From NCBI GenBank assembly GCA_028015205.1, contig JAPWFG010000022.1, forward strand, positions 2,976,001 through 3,040,000: a stretch of 64,000 bases of DNA, written 5' to 3'. Shown here piece by piece: positions 33,854-44,760 of the stretch. Every line of letters begins with the position of its first letter. Position 1 is the first letter of the stretch. A program made the position numbers and the translations under genes. The notes beneath the pieces were generated by a model. It was not told the origin of the DNA and made no database searches. It saw only the letters and a program-made list of their open reading frames with translations. Origin of the DNA: Mytilisepta virgata (lineage: Eukaryota > Mollusca > Bivalvia > Mytilida > Mytilidae).

Positions 33854-35026
33854 GGTGATGTATATATGCTTCGTTACCCTGGCTCCCCGCCCACCTCGGA
33901 GCAACATCAAAACGATGCATGCTTGCCACATTTGCGACAAACACCAGGGATACCAGAATAAGATACTCGCATGGAGTATCTTTTAATGGGCGCAAGCCTC
34001 GTGTCAGGGGTTGCCTGACGAGACAACCGCCCAAAATAACATCCACACGATTGACCCATGAGCCACCGCCTTCTTGAACCCAACCTATAAATAGTACTAT
34101 TGTTGTACATTTTGGAAACGGGTCAAGTTCAAGGGCTTGACGTGACCAGCCGATTGATCAGGACCGGGCCCATCCGACCGCCCGTTTAAGATAAAGTAAG
34201 GGCCAAAGTGGCGTGTTTCAGCCACCAGGATCCCGTCCTCTATCCTTACGGGTATCCACACACGGCAAACATGTGGCCTCATTAAGCCGAGGAAGCCTTG
34301 CCCCATGAGCCATCGCCTTCTCTGCTTCCGTCAGTGGTTATCATCCGAGACCCCAGAACCCAAACATCAACCTACATCGGTACATGCACACCACCCATAC
34401 CATCCCATTGTACCTCTGTTTCATTGAGGGTTCATTTGGGTCTCTTCAGACAAACACGAGAAAACACAGAGGGCAAGACATGACCAGTAAATGGCTGGAC
34501 CGGGACCATCGAGCCATTCTTTGACCTGGGTGTATATTTTTCCAAATTAAAAGACCAAACAAGAATGTAACAAACATAGTTGGAGAAGTTAAACACTGTA
34601 CTGTAAAATTTAATATTCAGAAATAATAAATAAAAAAACAATAACAATAACAAAAAAGGAATTCCAAACTGAAAAGCAAAATTGAACCTGTTGAGTTTTG
34701 TGACCCATAAGCCAACACCAATTCCATATATCAGCAATTTAGAATTTAGATTACTCAGTTTAAGAAAAAAAATATATAAATAAAGTATAGGAAGGAGATT
34801 GGTGTGACCAGCCGATTGACCGAATCGGGTCCATCCGGCCTCCCGTCTAGGTAAAGATTGTGCCCCAGATGGTGATCGGAACCGTTTTTCCGGCCATCCA
34901 GGAACACTCCCTATTACCGACACGGGTTTGCGACACACGGCAAACATGTCGCCTCTTTAGGGGCCTCTTACGCCAAGCCGAGGAGCTGTGGGCCTATTCT
35001 ATTGTGTCCCCGGGACCCACACGGGG
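33854..35026 (-). promoter_or_regulatory. LINE C 5' UTR
   Basis: Contains the same two modules as LINE A (about 34105-34300 and 34800-34985), each with acacacggcaaacatg or gcgacacacggcaaacat in plus-strand reading. Between them lies a segment at about 34510-34800 that differs from LINE A. The outermost bases are shared with LINE A. Confidence 0.6.
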
Positions 35027-35862
35027 CTTTCTTAATTTGTAACATAATGTTACGTTAATAAAAAGCAAAGGCAAACTATGTTCCAACATCTTCAACTTAA
35101 TTTGAATATAGATTTTAATAACAAATTGGAACATATTAGTACAATTTTAAGCCCTAAATTATAACTTTTACCTGATGTTTGCGACTTTATAAAGCAGTCA
35201 TTGGCACTATGAAAATAGGGTCCACATTGGTCAGAGTTCATATTATAATTATAAAGATTTTTTTTATTGTAAGCTGTTTGTTGTATTCATGTTCTTAGTG
35301 TTAATGTCTATTGTGATGTATATCTATTGAGGTGTTATTGTATTGTTTTGCTTTGACCCATATGGGTGTATTTTTTGCAAATAAAGGATTTATGATCAAG
35401 AAATTAATTTAAAAAAGTGACCATAAATCACCCACTAATACAGCCAGGAGTACAAAATGGACAACCATTAACTTATGGAATACTTGGGCTACTGAACGAC
35501 CGGAATAAACTACAAGACAAACTGGACTTTCCAAAAGTTCCACAAGCATAGAATATCACATAAAGGATAAAATATCTGACTAAAACCAACAGCAATCTCA
35601 GTTAAAACACTGGCATCGGTTTTTCATTACAGGAAAAGTTTATCAATTTTATAATACAATGACATTAAGTAATAAATTACTATTGTGTAAATCACATATC
35701 ACCCTCTCTTTGTCTGATCTGTGGCACTGACATCCCTTAGATTAGACAAAATAGGATGATGTCTAGTACATACATCCAGCTGTTAACAGACGACATCCAG
35801 CTGTGAACAGACTATAATTACCCAGTCTTGACTCTGCAAATATCTTCACTCTGAGTATCAAA
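35027..35862. other. Upstream region of the SAM-domain gene
   Basis: Non-coding, AT-rich. It contains an aataaag at about 35380, possibly the 3' end of an old element. The last part (about 35820-35862) probably includes the promoter and 5' UTR of the SAM-domain gene. No TATA box or other site is convincing. A short near-duplicate (acatccagctgt) occurs at about 35772 and 35794. Confidence 0.45.
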
Positions 35863-36689
35863 ATGGATCTCTCATTTGACAACTTTTTTGTGACTTATGG
35901 ATTGGAAACTATCAAACCCTTCTTCATTGAGAATGAATTTTTTACCATTTTATCACTGACTGAAGTATCTGATGATGATTTAAAGGAGATTGGTGTAAAG
36001 GCAATGGGAAAGAGGAAACAGTTCCTGGCTGCAGTAAAAGAGGTCACCTATCAAATGAAAGGTACATACATTTAAATTAATGTGATTAGTTTTAACTTTA
36101 TCATGTGTACAGTACAATGTATTTTCTTGCATATCCAGAAATTACAAACTGCAGCATTATTCATTATTTCTCTGATTTTTCAAGATATTTTGAATTTTTA
36201 TTATAATTTTCAAGCAAGGTATGCACAAAAGTGGCACTACTTGTCTTGAGATCTATAATTTTGTGATTTCTTTGCAGATATATTTAAAGATTGATTATTT
36301 ATAATTTATTTAAAGGAAGCCAAAAAGATTCCTCAACAAATGCAGAAGATAAATCAACATGTTCAGCAAATGCCAAAGATGAGACAGAGGAGATATCAGA
36401 GGACAGCCTACCAACTTTAAAACCTTCCACCTCTAAGAGAAAGCTTGACCTAAAAACTGGTTTTTATGGTAAATTCTATGCTCTTGTTACTTTGACTTTT
36501 TAATGTTTGCTAACTGGGATTCTTTTTTTTTTATCTTAAGTTCACAAGTTACAACATAGTACACATTAAGTATTTTTGTAAATTTTATGTTTGGCTTGTA
36601 CTCATTTACTTTTCTTATTGTTTTATAGATGAAGAAAAGGAGCCAGTCATGGTAACACCTGCAAAGGCACAGAAGTTCATTGTCCAGAG
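35863..36689 (+). CDS. SAM-domain/coiled-coil protein, exons 1-3
   Basis: Exon 1 (35863-36061) starts at an ATG in aaaatgg context and encodes a SAM-like domain over residues 1-66: hydrophobic helices, L-T-VSDDDLKEIGV and a GKRKQFL-AV end typical of the SAM helix 5 region. Exon 2 (36316-36468) is a Ser/Glu/Lys linker; exon 3 (36629-36689) is short. Donors are aaag|gtacat, tatg|gtaaat and agag|gtcaat; acceptors are tttaaag and ttttatag. Phases run 1, 1, 2 and match exon 4 at 54425, giving a 377-residue product. SAM domains mediate protein or RNA binding; the protein's role is unknown. It is the best candidate for a host gene here. Confidence 0.65.
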
Positions 36690-37209
36690 GTCAATTTGTC
36701 TATATTTCATTTTATATTATCACCATGAATACTCGGTTATCTTATGGATCAATCATTAAAGCTCACGGAGTTGGCTACGTTTTGGTTTGTCTTTTTTTCT
36801 CAGTATTCTGATTCCAGACTTTGTAGGAAAAAATAATTTGATTTTAGACCAAGAAAAAATAGATAATCTTATTATTGTTTTTTTCCAATTTACACAATAT
36901 ACTTGTATAGTAAATTTTGAAATAAAATTTCTGCGCTTTGCACAAAGACAAAAAAATCTATATTTGCCAAAAAAAAAATTTCCTAATCCGGGGTATAAAC
37001 CATATCCCCCCCCCCCCACACCATGAAGTTAAATAGTCAGTCTCTTACTGTATTTCAAGAGAGTTTTTTAATAACATCAAAATCTAAATCATGATCATCA
37101 TGATCTATCTTCTTAAGTCAATTTTGATTACCGCATTACTTATTATAAAGCCCTGTTCATATGCACTAAAAACATTCATGTTAATTTTTACAAAGTGTGC
37201 AAATAAACA
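36690..37209. other. Intron with a poly-C repeat element
   Basis: Start of the last intron of the SAM-domain gene. From about 36770 to 37022 it holds a dispersed repeat ending in a 13-base C run (about 37006-37018), in inverse orientation to the poly-G segment at about 18959-19010. No exon is seen. Confidence 0.5.
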
Positions 37210-37222
37210 TCAGTATGCAGAT
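37210..37222. repeat. Target-site duplication of LINE D/E (left copy)
   Basis: tcagtatgcagat here is repeated exactly at 54059-54071, on the far side of the LINE 5' end. The 13-bp match is of typical length for LINE integration and shows that the two LINE halves come from one insertion. Confidence 0.88.
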
Positions 37223-40200
37223 TGATTGATTGATTGGTGTTTGCTTTACGCCGCCTTAGCGCAAACAGGCTATATCGCGGCGAGAGCTAATTCGAACATT
37301 TAACAATTTAAAGTATATTTTTAAAAAGAGACAAAAGGTCCTTCAATATACTAAAACATAAGTCTAAAGCAAATATTTTAATTTACAAATAAAAAACAAC
37401 AATAAAATAAGGTGATAAAAATTAAATTTTCAATTCATACAACATTTTTATATTTTATAATATATTCCAACTTCTTTTAAGAATAAAACAATATTTGTAA
37501 TTGGAACACTATTAAATAAATCATACATATTATTGACATTGAAATGCTTCCTACGAATATCAGCTAAGTCAATACAATTAATTAAAACATGTTTAATAGT
37601 ATACTTGCAGTTGCAAGGTATACATTGTGGTTCTTCTTCATGTTTTAAAAGATATTCATGTGTTATTCTAGTATGACCAATACGGCATCTAGAAATTACA
37701 CACTGATCTTTTCTGCACGTAAAAGTATTAAAAGGTTTACCTAATTTAGGTTTAATTTCATGTAATTTATTATCAATATTTTCCCTCCATTCATTTTCCA
37801 ATATATTAAAAACATATTCTCTAATGTTAGATCTAAAATCGGTATATGGTATATCACAGTTAGATAAGGGATCATCCAGGGCATTTTTTGCTTCTTCGTC
37901 TACAACTGTATTTCCATGGATTCCAACATGACTCGGAACCCATAGAAAAATAATTTCTTTATGAAGAATTTTTAAATTCCTCATTACATATAAAATCTTG
38001 AGAATTATCGGGTTTTTTATTACAGTATTTTCTATAGCTTGTAAGCACGAAAGTGAATCAGAACATATTATAAATTTGGATTTGTCTGAAGTAGCAATAA
38101 ATTTCAAAGCTAAAATTATTGCCTTAGCTTCAGCAGTAAATATGGATGCGGTAGACGGCAAACGGAGAGTCGCAACTCTGTCTCCAAAGACAGCAGCAGA
38201 TGCAACTCTGTTACCATCCTTCGATCCATCTGTATAAACAGTTGAAAAATCTGAATAATTTGCCTTAATTTCAGCAAAATGTTGTTGAATTAAAAGAGGG
38301 TTTGTTTCCGTTTTCTTGTATTTACGGAGGTCAAATATCATTTTCGGTTTTGGAAGTTCCCATGGAGGGCATTTGCTAGTTTCAACTTGTGCAACAGATT
38401 TTAAATCAAAGGTGGTTAAATGTGGTTTTAAACGAATGCCTAATGGAGGAATTTTATTTTCATGTTTTGCAAATATATCTTCATAAATGGGATTAAAAAC
38501 ACGGTTGTAGGCAGGATTTTCTGGATATGCTTTAAGCTTGACAGCGTATTGAAGTCCAAGCTTCAAACGTCTGTTGGAGAGTGAGTGCTCATCAGCCTCT
38601 ACATACAGACTCTCAACTGGTGAGGTTTTAAATGCGCCAAGACATAAACGCAAACCCTGGTGATGCACAGCATCGAGAATCTGTAAGTAGGACTTCCTTG
38701 CAGAGCCATACACTATTGAACCATAATCTAGTTTAGATCTAACTATAGATCTGTATAAATTAAGTAAAATGTTGCGATCAGCACCCCAGTCAGTGCTGCC
38801 GACAACTTTTAAAATGTCTAATGCTTTTAAACATCTCGATTTTAACATTTTGATATGGGGTAGAAAGGTTAACTTTTTATCGAAAACTAGCCCAAGAAAT
38901 TTGGTTTCATCAACCATTTTAATTGGGTTACCGTACAAGGTGAGTTCTGGATCAAGATGCAGTTTCCTTTTGTTACAAAAATACATCCCAACCGTTTTTG
39001 AAGTAGAAAATTTAAAACCATTTTCCGAAGCCCATTTTTCAATTCTTCCAAGACATAATTGTAATTGTCTTTCAATGTTATTCATATTTTTGCCTCTGTA
39101 ACATATTAAAAAATCATCAACATACAATGAACCTTCAATATTTCTTTTCAAAACGTCAACAAGGCTGTTAATTTTTAGACTAAATAATGTAACTGATAAA
39201 ATACTCCCCTGAGGGACACCCATCTCTTGATCATACAGATCAGACATGGTTGAATTTACTCCAACATTAAATTGTCTGTTAGACAGAAAATTCGAAATGA
39301 AATTTGGCATATTGCCTTTCAACCTCATATCAAAAAGATCTTTTAAAATACCATACTTCCACGTAGTGTCATATGCCTTTTCAAGATCAAAAAAGACTGA
39401 CACCACGTGTTCATTTTTCGCAAAACCATTACGGATAAATGATTCGAATCGAACTAAATGATCAAGAGTACTGCGGCCTTGTCGGAATCCACACTGGATA
39501 TTGGCTAAAAGCCCATTTGATTCCAGGAACCAAACAAGGCGATCATTGACCATCCGTTCTAGTGTTTTACAGATACAACTGGTAAGAGCAATTGGTCGAT
39601 AGTTTATAGGATCCGTGTGATCTTTACTTGGTTTTGGAATAGGCACGACGGTTGCAAGCTTCCAGATTGATGGTAAATCACCAGATTCCCAGATGCTATT
39701 CATGAGTTGCAAAAGAGCTTCCAGTGAGGAATCTGGCAAGTGTTTTAAAAGTTGGTAGTGAATATTATCAGGTCCACAAGCTGTATCATGGGCCTTGGAC
39801 AGAGATGTCTTAAGTTCTTCCAAAGAAAAGAGTTTATTATAATTTTCACCATTTTTCGATTTAAAATTCAACTTTGTTTTTTCTTTTTGTTTTTTAACTT
39901 TTTTAAAATCTTCCCTGTAGTTGCTAGAAGAAGAAGATTTCGCAAAAGTTTCACCAAGCTTATTGGCAATATCTTTTTCAGATGTTAATAAATTATTGCC
40001 ATCTTTCAAATGTTTTACTGTGGTTTTAGAATTTTTACCTTTAATCTTTTGTATCATGTTCCATACTTTTGTCATCGGAGTGCGAGATGTTATCCCCGAG
40101 ACAAACTTTTTCCAAGATGTTCGTCGTGCTTGCCTGCAAGTCCGCCGTGCCTTAGCGCGAAAAATACGGAAATTACTTAAATTTTCCGTCGTTGGATGTT

Positions 40201-40622
40201 GATTGAACCGTCTTTCAGATTTTTTACGGTCATCTATGGCTTGATCACAAGCGTCATCAAACCATGGTTTGCTGGGATGTTTTGGATTTGCCGAGGTCTT
40301 AGGAATTGGTCTGTCAGCAATTGATGTTAAAACTGTATTAAAAGTTAAAATTGGATCTTTTACAGTCTCAAACATCTTTGATTGAAGTTCCGCTCGACAG
40401 AGATTCTCAAACAAGGACCAGTCCGCCTTGTCGAGTTTCCAACGTGGAACTCTCTGTCGGGAAGAAGTAAAAAGATGTTCAAGAATTATTGGGAAGTGAT
40501 CACTTCCACATAGATCATCATGGACACGCCATGAATAATCCAGAAGAAGAGACGGGTCGCAAACAGTGATATCAATAGCAGAATAAGACCCGTTTCCAGG
40601 GTGAAGATAAGTATTAGATCCA
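37223..40622 (-). mobile_element. LINE D/E, 3' half
   Basis: 3' UTR with (AATC)n tail (37223-37237) and most of ORF2. It is interrupted at 40622 by the 10.7-kb TIR element; the rest resumes at 51341. Its protein differs clearly from LINEs A, B, C and F, so it is a separate subfamily. Confidence 0.92.
37448..40622 (-). CDS. LINE D/E ORF2, C-terminal 86% (RT-RNase H), open
   Basis: The frame is continuously open from 40622 (GSNTYLHPGNG, endonuclease domain) to the stop at 37448, over 1050 codons. It includes the endonuclease SDHFP end, RT with FFDLEKAYDTTW and YVDDFLICY, RNase H with YTDGSKDG, E in TAEAKAI and D in CSDSLSC, and a C-terminal Cys/His motif (CIPCNCKYTIKH). The first about 166 codons lie at 51341-51839. 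Without the inserted element the two parts meet in frame to about 1,224 residues, the same size as LINE F ORF2 (1,226). ORF2 was therefore open when the insertion occurred. Confidence 0.9.
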
Positions 40623-40923
40623 CGCAGCGATGTTAAGGCATATGTTTTTTTTTTATTTCATAATATTGGGTCTATTCCACTTAAATAAGGAATACTCTTC
40701 ATATTTAGCATATGAGCGTTATCGTTAACCACTATGTTAATGACAATGACAAGAGGTACCTAACAGGTAATTATTTCAGTCATGTGATTGCTCATTTGCA
40801 TACTACAGCGAATTACCAACAACGGACCGGGTGTACATACATTTCGCAAAAGTGCAAGGGCGTAGGGGTGTCAGCTATTAACAAGAATATATACGATATA
40901 TTCTATAGGACCCCGCCTTTCTG

Positions 40924-41070
40924 AAAAGTGCTGCTACTTTGTCTGGATTTGTGTATTTTTTACAAAATTTGACATGAAGTACTCGAATGCGTCAAAAAAG
41001 CACGATTTTTCATCTTTAAATGCAGTTTTCTCAAAAACGAATACAAACCAGGAAAAGTAGCAGCACTTTT
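40924..41070. repeat. MITE-like hairpin with 23-bp arms
   Basis: aaaagtgctgctacttt at 40924 pairs with aaagtagcagcactttt ending at 41070 (21 of 23 bases over the arms), and pairing continues weakly inward. The size is 147 bp. It lies just inside the left end of the 10.7-kb element. Confidence 0.65.
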
Positions 41071-43248
41071 CTATTACCGCAGATATAGCAGATTTCACAC
41101 ATATTCATGTCTATAATGTCTGTTCAGCGTATGCCCATGCACTTTTCGATTTTATTTTATTCAACAACTCTACTCTCATTTCGCTCTGGATTTAAAGCGC
41201 AACGAGGACGATGGATTTCTAAGAGCGGACCGATGACCAAAAAGATATCCGGAATTACTGTTTCCATCTTGTAGTCGGCAACCAGTTATATAAACTTTAG
41301 AAGCGCAAATATTATGAACATATTTTTAATATTGTATTGTTACCATATTAAATAAATAAACATTAATACTCTATTTGGTTTTCTGGGAAAAATCAATTTA
41401 CATTCAGTTTAGGTTTACTGAAACACAACACAAGAAAAGTAGGGGGGATGCACAATGAGATCTGGATAAATTATACATTCAGTATTTCACATATCATACC
41501 AGTATAGTAGATTTTTTCACAGAATTACAAACCACCAGGTTTCAGAATGATCAGATTTAATATTTTGGCTCCAACAAAATGTTACAAAACCCCACGTTTA
41601 TGTATTTATACCAATCCTGTAGGACCATATGCTAAAATGTTACAAATAAATTTTTATTTTCATTTTCGAATAAAATATTTGCTTTCATGTATTGAAATCT
41701 CCCTAAATTTGGCAAGGAATTAAAATTTTAAAGTTCAGAGATTATTTTTTTTACTGCAGAGACTGCCAAATTTCACTGCATATAGCTTCTGAAACCAGTC
41801 TGGATGCAAAAGTTTTCCATGCTTTAAAATGGTGGACTACCGGTAATTAATCACTACTTGTGAGAAAAATTACCTTCCTTGCTTAGGAATGGATGTAACT
41901 TCTACCTTTAAATGTATGAGCCATATTAACTGTTCTGGGTCAATGTGTACATAATACAAGGGTTTTACAGGAATACATGATCCAGGAACTGTATATATAG
42001 TATTACATGATCCCTGCATGATCATGGCAGGGGCCAATTCATGCAGATTCTGCACCACTTACCATCAACATGACCTTTTATCATCCCCAATGCTGAGAGA
42101 GGAAGGGGGAGGGGGGTGGTTGTGTGTGTGTGTAACTCTGTAACTCAATGGTACTAGATAAAGGACGTGCTGCAAATTCCGGTCAAGATTTTACAAAACT
42201 GGTGGAGATTTTTGGTCAGGATTTTCTGCAGATTTTTATAAAGCACAAAGGAGAATTGAGGTTGCCTTTAAATATGTCTCATCATGGCTTTTATTATTTT
42301 TGGATAATTTCGGATATGTACTTTTAGCTTTCCTGGATATTTTCGGGTCACAAATTCGATATATGGATAATTTCGGATAGGGGTTTCCAGTTCACTGACG
42401 CACCCCACGGTCATAAAAAGCCCCCCCCCCACCATTGATACTTGCACAATTGTTGGTTCTTGTCAACAGACTGCTTAATCTTCTGGAGCACCTGAGTCTA
42501 CAACTCATTTTTTGGTGGGGTCCATGTTGTTCATGTTATTAGTTTTTAGTTGTAGTGCTTGTATTGTTTTGGTCTTGTCTTCGTTGTTCTCCGGAGTTTG
42601 TCAGTTGTTTCGATTTTCCCCTCCTTCGAATATCCCTTTGGTATTTCTTGACTTTACTTGTATGTTTTATCAAAGCCTCAAGCAGAGATATCAAGTTCAC
42701 TTACTACAGAGCAAGAAATTTCATACAAATTCTTGCCATCTCATCTTTAAAAATAAAACTTGAAAAATTACTCAAGACACATGATTTTAATAAATCTATT
42801 AATAATAAATATCACATAGTATGTCAATACTCAATACAAAAAAATGTTAACAATCCTTTTTCAAAATACAAAAATTTTCTAATAAACTGCTAAAATAAAT
42901 GTTTATATTTATTATTTTACATTTGTTAACCAGATGTCACATTCCCTACTTGTATTTGAAGTTGTCTCCCATATGCATAAGTTATCTTCCCCCAAAAGTA
43001 TCTTGTATAAATTTACAAAGGACAAAAATTACTTTTAGATTTTAGATAAAGAACATCAAAACATATAAACAAAATAAAGATATAAATTAAATCTACTGAT
43101 TTTTTGTATTCTGAATTAAAAACAACTATTTCAGTGAACATTTTTCAAACTAAATATAGAAACTTTCATTCAGTTAGCGTTATATATTTATCCAAAACTG
43201 ATTAATCTTTTTCCGTAATTCAAATAAATCCATTGGTTTTTTTTCATG
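41071..43248. other. Non-coding interior of the 10.7-kb element
   Basis: AT-rich, with a GT microsatellite at about 42117-42133, a C run at 42421-42430 and a stretch at about 42520-42660 (containing tccctttggtattt) resembling a common mussel repeat 3' end. I find no exon. Confidence 0.45.
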
Positions 43249-43746
43249 GCAGGCCTCTACAATAACAATTTTTTTAACTTGTCCCTTTGGACAAGTGCTT
43301 TCTTAAATCAACTTGTCCGGAAGGATTTGACACTTGTCCGAAAATTGAGTTTGATATGTAAAGTCGCTTTAAGAAAGGTGTCTAAAATAATAAAACAATA
43401 TTTAAGGAGTTGTTATTCCGCCTGATAAAACGTTTACGCGATTCAGATTAAATAGAAGAACAGTGAAATTCATTCCCCGGTATATATTTCTCCCTCGAAA
43501 GTGAAATCGAAAATAAAATAATTTTGTCATCCATATGCATGTAAGGTTTACCGATAATTCTCGCTACCATAACCTGAATTTCAAATTAAAAATTGGAAGG
43601 TTTCCGATGAATATTTTTATTTCTAAGTCCTTCTTTCAGAATCTTTTTACTTGTCCCATCGGACAAGTACCAAGTCAAAGTTGATTGTCCGACGGAATTT
43701 TCAACTGGTACCGGACAATCGGACAAGCGTTCTTGTCGAGCCCTGC
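43249..43746. repeat. ~498-bp MITE-like element with gcagg ends
   Basis: The left end gcaggcctctacaataac and the inverted right end gcagggctcgacaagaac match at 14 of 18 positions. ATG flanks both sides (43246-43248 and 43747-43749), a possible 3-bp duplication. The interior has repeated cttgtcc/ggacaag motifs near both ends (43281-43345 and 43648-43735), which could also pair. No coding. Confidence 0.65.
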
Positions 43747-44204
43747 ATGGTGTGATGAACATTTCAGAAACTTCTTTTTAAATCAAAATTTTTCAGGATT
43801 ACTCCAGAAATGTCATTGTGTATTTCAATTTTCAATTCATCTAGTCAAATTAAAATTCGTAAGGGTTCCGCGGAACCCAGTGTCTCGCCTACTTTTGATG
43901 TTGTCTATATTTTCAGTGTGATAGGTGAATGCACATAATAGATTTGCAGTTAATGAAATAAAACATTTGAAATGTATGAAAAAAGATTTTGTTGTAAAAA
44001 ATTAATATAGTATGCAATTATATATATATAGATTTATAAATGAGTAGAAACATAAATTTATTGAATGAACAAATGTTAAAGAAGACAAATTTTAAAGTGC
44101 TTAATGATCTAGCCTTTAATTAAAAAAGTAGAATATATATATAGGCTCTGAAACACAGTAAATAAATTCCTCCAATGAAATAATGAAATCAATTCCAAAA
44201 TTAT
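43747..44204. other. Non-coding interior of the 10.7-kb element
   Basis: AT-rich, with a ggttccgcggaacc palindrome at about 43863-43878. Nothing else recognised. Confidence 0.4.
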
Positions 44205-44760
44205 CGTCTGGATACTCTATTTTGATAATGAAGAAACTTCTCTGCAAACTTAATAAAAATAATAAAGTTATTAAAATTTTTAAAAACTTTCACAACATAG
44301 TGAATGCAATGTTAAGTCCATTTATACGTAAAAAACTGAAAAACAGAAATAAATATTTTACAAAATTTTCTCCTGGATACAATCTTTATATCATAAACAA
44401 GCTTCTGTCCAAATTTGGTAAAATTCCTGGATAGTTTAAGAAAGTTATTAAAATTTTAAAAATTTTAACCACAGAGTGAATGTAATGTTTCCTGGCAGAA
44501 AAACTAAGTCCATTTATAAGTAAAATACGGAAAAACTGGAATTTTATTTTTACAAAATTTCCTTCTGGATACTATCTTATGATCATAAACAAGCCTCTGT
44601 CCAAGTTTGGTAGAAATCCAGGATAGTTTAAGAAAGTTATTAAAATTTCAAAAACTTTAACCACAGGGTGAATATCTGTGGACGCCGCCGACGACGACGA
44701 CGGAATGTAGGATCGCTATGTCTCGCTTTTTCGACAAAAGTCGAAGGCTCGACAAAAATT
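44205..44760 (+). repeat. Diverged tandem repeat ending in a GACGACGAC tract
   Basis: Units with ctggatac at 44208, 44373 and 44565 (periods 165 and 192) share aagtccatttataagta or close variants. The block ends in gccgccgacgacgacgacgg and a short cgacaaaagtcg hairpin. The Arg-rich frame at 44668 arises from this simple tract and is not a gene. Confidence 0.7.

Larger units (their letters stand above)
28357..35026 (-). mobile_element. LINE C: near full-length I-like LINE, inactive
   Basis: Minus strand: 5' UTR (35026-33854), ORF1 (33853-32297), ORF2 (32300-28678), 3' UTR and a (CAAT)n tail at 28357-28370. The 5' end matches that of LINE A (ccccgtgtggg). ORF1 and ORF2 overlap as ATGA (32297-32300). 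Multiple frameshifts make it inactive. It is inserted into the DDE transposase pseudogene; only a short aaatt-type match is seen between flanks, so no convincing target duplication. Confidence 0.9.

Noticed and set aside
28357..35026. A convincing target duplication for LINE C
   Set aside because: Flanks share only about five A/T bases (aaatt), not more than expected by chance.
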